This document shows positions 63,162-64,000 of a DNA stretch of 64,000 nucleotides, one piece after another. The stretch's first letter is position 1. Every line of letters starts with the position of its first letter. The stretch covers positions 1 to 64,000 of the forward strand of contig NZ_JAAIJY010000004.1 of NCBI RefSeq assembly GCF_011752065.1, written 5' to 3'. The position numbers and the translations under genes are program-made. The DNA is from Actinomyces sp. ZJ308. GTDB taxonomy: Bacteria > Actinomycetota > Actinomycetes > Actinomycetales > Actinomycetaceae. The notes beneath the pieces were generated by a model, which made no database searches, was not told where the DNA came from, and was given only the letters and a program-made list of their open reading frames with translations.

Positions 63162-63200
63162 GAGGCGGCCTGGGAGAGATGTCCTCTCCCAGGCCGCCTC
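63162..63200 (-). terminator. Hairpin between metE and hisD (terminator or attenuator)
   Basis: 17-bp perfect stem GAGGCGGCCTGGGAGAG (63162-63178) with 63184-63200 and a 5-nt loop. It begins 38 nt after the metE stop and ends only 25 nt before the hisD start, leaving no room for a separate hisD promoter after it. Confidence 0.75.
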
Positions 63201-63238
63201 ACACGCCTCGGGCCGCCTCAGATGCTCCCTGTGTCAGA

Positions 63239-64000
63239 TCACAGGTTCTCGCGCACGGCGCGGGCGGCGCCGACGAGGCTGGTCAGGCTCGCCTCGGTCT
63301 CGGCGTAGGCGCGGGTCTTGAGGCCGCAGTCGGGGTTGACCCAGACCTTCTCCGCCCCCAGGGCGTCCACGGCCCGCTGGAGCAGCTCGGTGCACTCGGC
63401 CTGGCTGGGAACGCGCGGGGAGTGGATGTCCCACACGCCCGGGCCGAGCTGGCGCTCGAAGCCGTGCTCGGCCACGGCGGGCAGGATGTCCATGCGTGAG
63501 CGGGAGGCCTCGATCGATGTGACATCGGCGTCGAGGTGGTCGACCGCGTCGATGACGACGTCGAACTCCGAGTAGCACAGGTGGGTGTGGACCTGCGTGG
63601 CGGGCGCGGCGCCCCCGGTGGCCAGGCGGAAGGATCCGACGGACCACTCCAGGTAGGCCGGGCGGTCGGCGCGACGCAGCGGCAGGGTCTCGCGGATGGC
63701 CGGCTCGTCGACCTGGATGACGCCGATGCCGGCGGCCTCGAGGTCTGCGACCTCCTCGCGCAGAGCCAGGCCCAGCTGGTCGGCGACCTGAGCGCGTGGG
63801 ACGTCGTCACGCACGAAGGACCAGGCCATGATCGTCACCGGACCGGTGAGCATGCCCTTGAGGGGCTTGTCGGTCAAGGACTGGGCGTAGGCCGACCAGG
63901 CCACCGTCATGGGCTCGGGACGGGCGACGTCGCCCCACAGGATCGAGGGACGGGTGCAGCGCGAGCCGTAGGACTGGACCCAGCCGTGCTCGGTGGTCAC
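63239..64000 (-). CDS. metE: Cobalamin-independent methionine synthase, C-terminal part (partial)
   Basis: Only the last ~253 residues are in the window; the gene continues beyond 64000. It transfers the methyl group of 5-methyltetrahydropteroyltriglutamate to homocysteine. The zinc-binding residues are visible in [11 protein letters not shown] (His and Cys) and [12 protein letters not shown] (Cys), with [13 protein letters not shown] and [13 protein letters not shown] also typical. Confidence 0.97.
   Translation of the reverse strand: MTTEHGWVQSYGSRCTRPSILWGDVARPEPMTVAWSAYAQSLTDKPLKGMLTGPVTIMAWSFVRDDVPRAQVADQLGLALREEVADLEAAGIGVIQVDEPAIRETLPLRRADRPAYLEWSVGSFRLATGGAAPATQVHTHLCYSEFDVVIDAVDHLDADVTSIEASRSRMDILPAVAEHGFERQLGPGVWDIHSPRVPSQAECTELLQRAVDALGAEKVWVNPDCGLKTRAYAETEASLTSLVGAARAVRENL

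Overview
This 64 kb window comes from a high-GC actinobacterium. The 5' end of the 16S rRNA gene, the argCJBD-R-G order, a PriA-type HisA, heavy use of GTG starts and many 4-nt ATGA/GTGA gene overlaps point to the Actinomycetaceae, most likely Actinomyces or a close relative. The genus is inferred, not proven. Apart from one toxin-antitoxin pair it is chromosomal core and niche content. I found no insertion sequences, prophage, CRISPR array or tRNA genes.

Layout. 1-640: 5' end of an rRNA operon (minus strand) with leader, promoter and a shared terminator. 667-14120 (mostly minus): tyrS; a DNA base-repair operon (HhH-GPD glycosylase, methyltransferase, AAG-type glycosylase); argH; a convergent-side FNT channel; argG; and the tightly overlapping argCJBDR operon with an ARG box, lacking argF; then a flavodoxin. 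14190-17995: pheST. 18173-25944: small regulator-plus-effector modules: MerR with an ABC exporter, a Phd/PIN toxin-antitoxin pair, MarR with a small membrane protein, TetR with a quinone-oxidoreductase-like enzyme behind a perfect 50-bp palindrome, a decayed WYL regulator, and a VOC protein. 25966-29657: a gluABCD-like amino-acid ABC importer. 29957-32176: TetR and an MGT-type glycosyltransferase. 32217-34845: TrmH-family methyltransferase and infC-rpmI-rplT, where infC appears to start at AUC. 34926-37748: ABC ATPase plus large permease-like membrane protein. 37785-41814: SseB-like protein and a three-gene lipid cluster with divergent active-site motifs. 41852-48190: hisA, hisH, hisB, hisC around a Ser/Thr kinase whose N-terminus is interrupted at a C8 tract. 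48292-53954: CPA1 antiporter, MarR regulator and a RecQ helicase fused to a phosphoribosyltransferase-like domain. 54022-61614: a candidate exopolysaccharide operon (GT2 synthase, UDP-GlcNAc 2-epimerase, DUF2334 deacetylase, GH-A-like lipoprotein, ConA-like membrane protein). 61796-64000: hisD and the 3' part of metE.

Best candidates for poorly described biology are the exopolysaccharide operon (54022-61449), the lipid trio resembling the E. coli ynbAB arrangement (38760-41814), the C8-interrupted kinase (43511-45326) and the 50-bp RBS-containing palindrome (24317-24366). All functional statements come from reading motifs and context; no database search was run.
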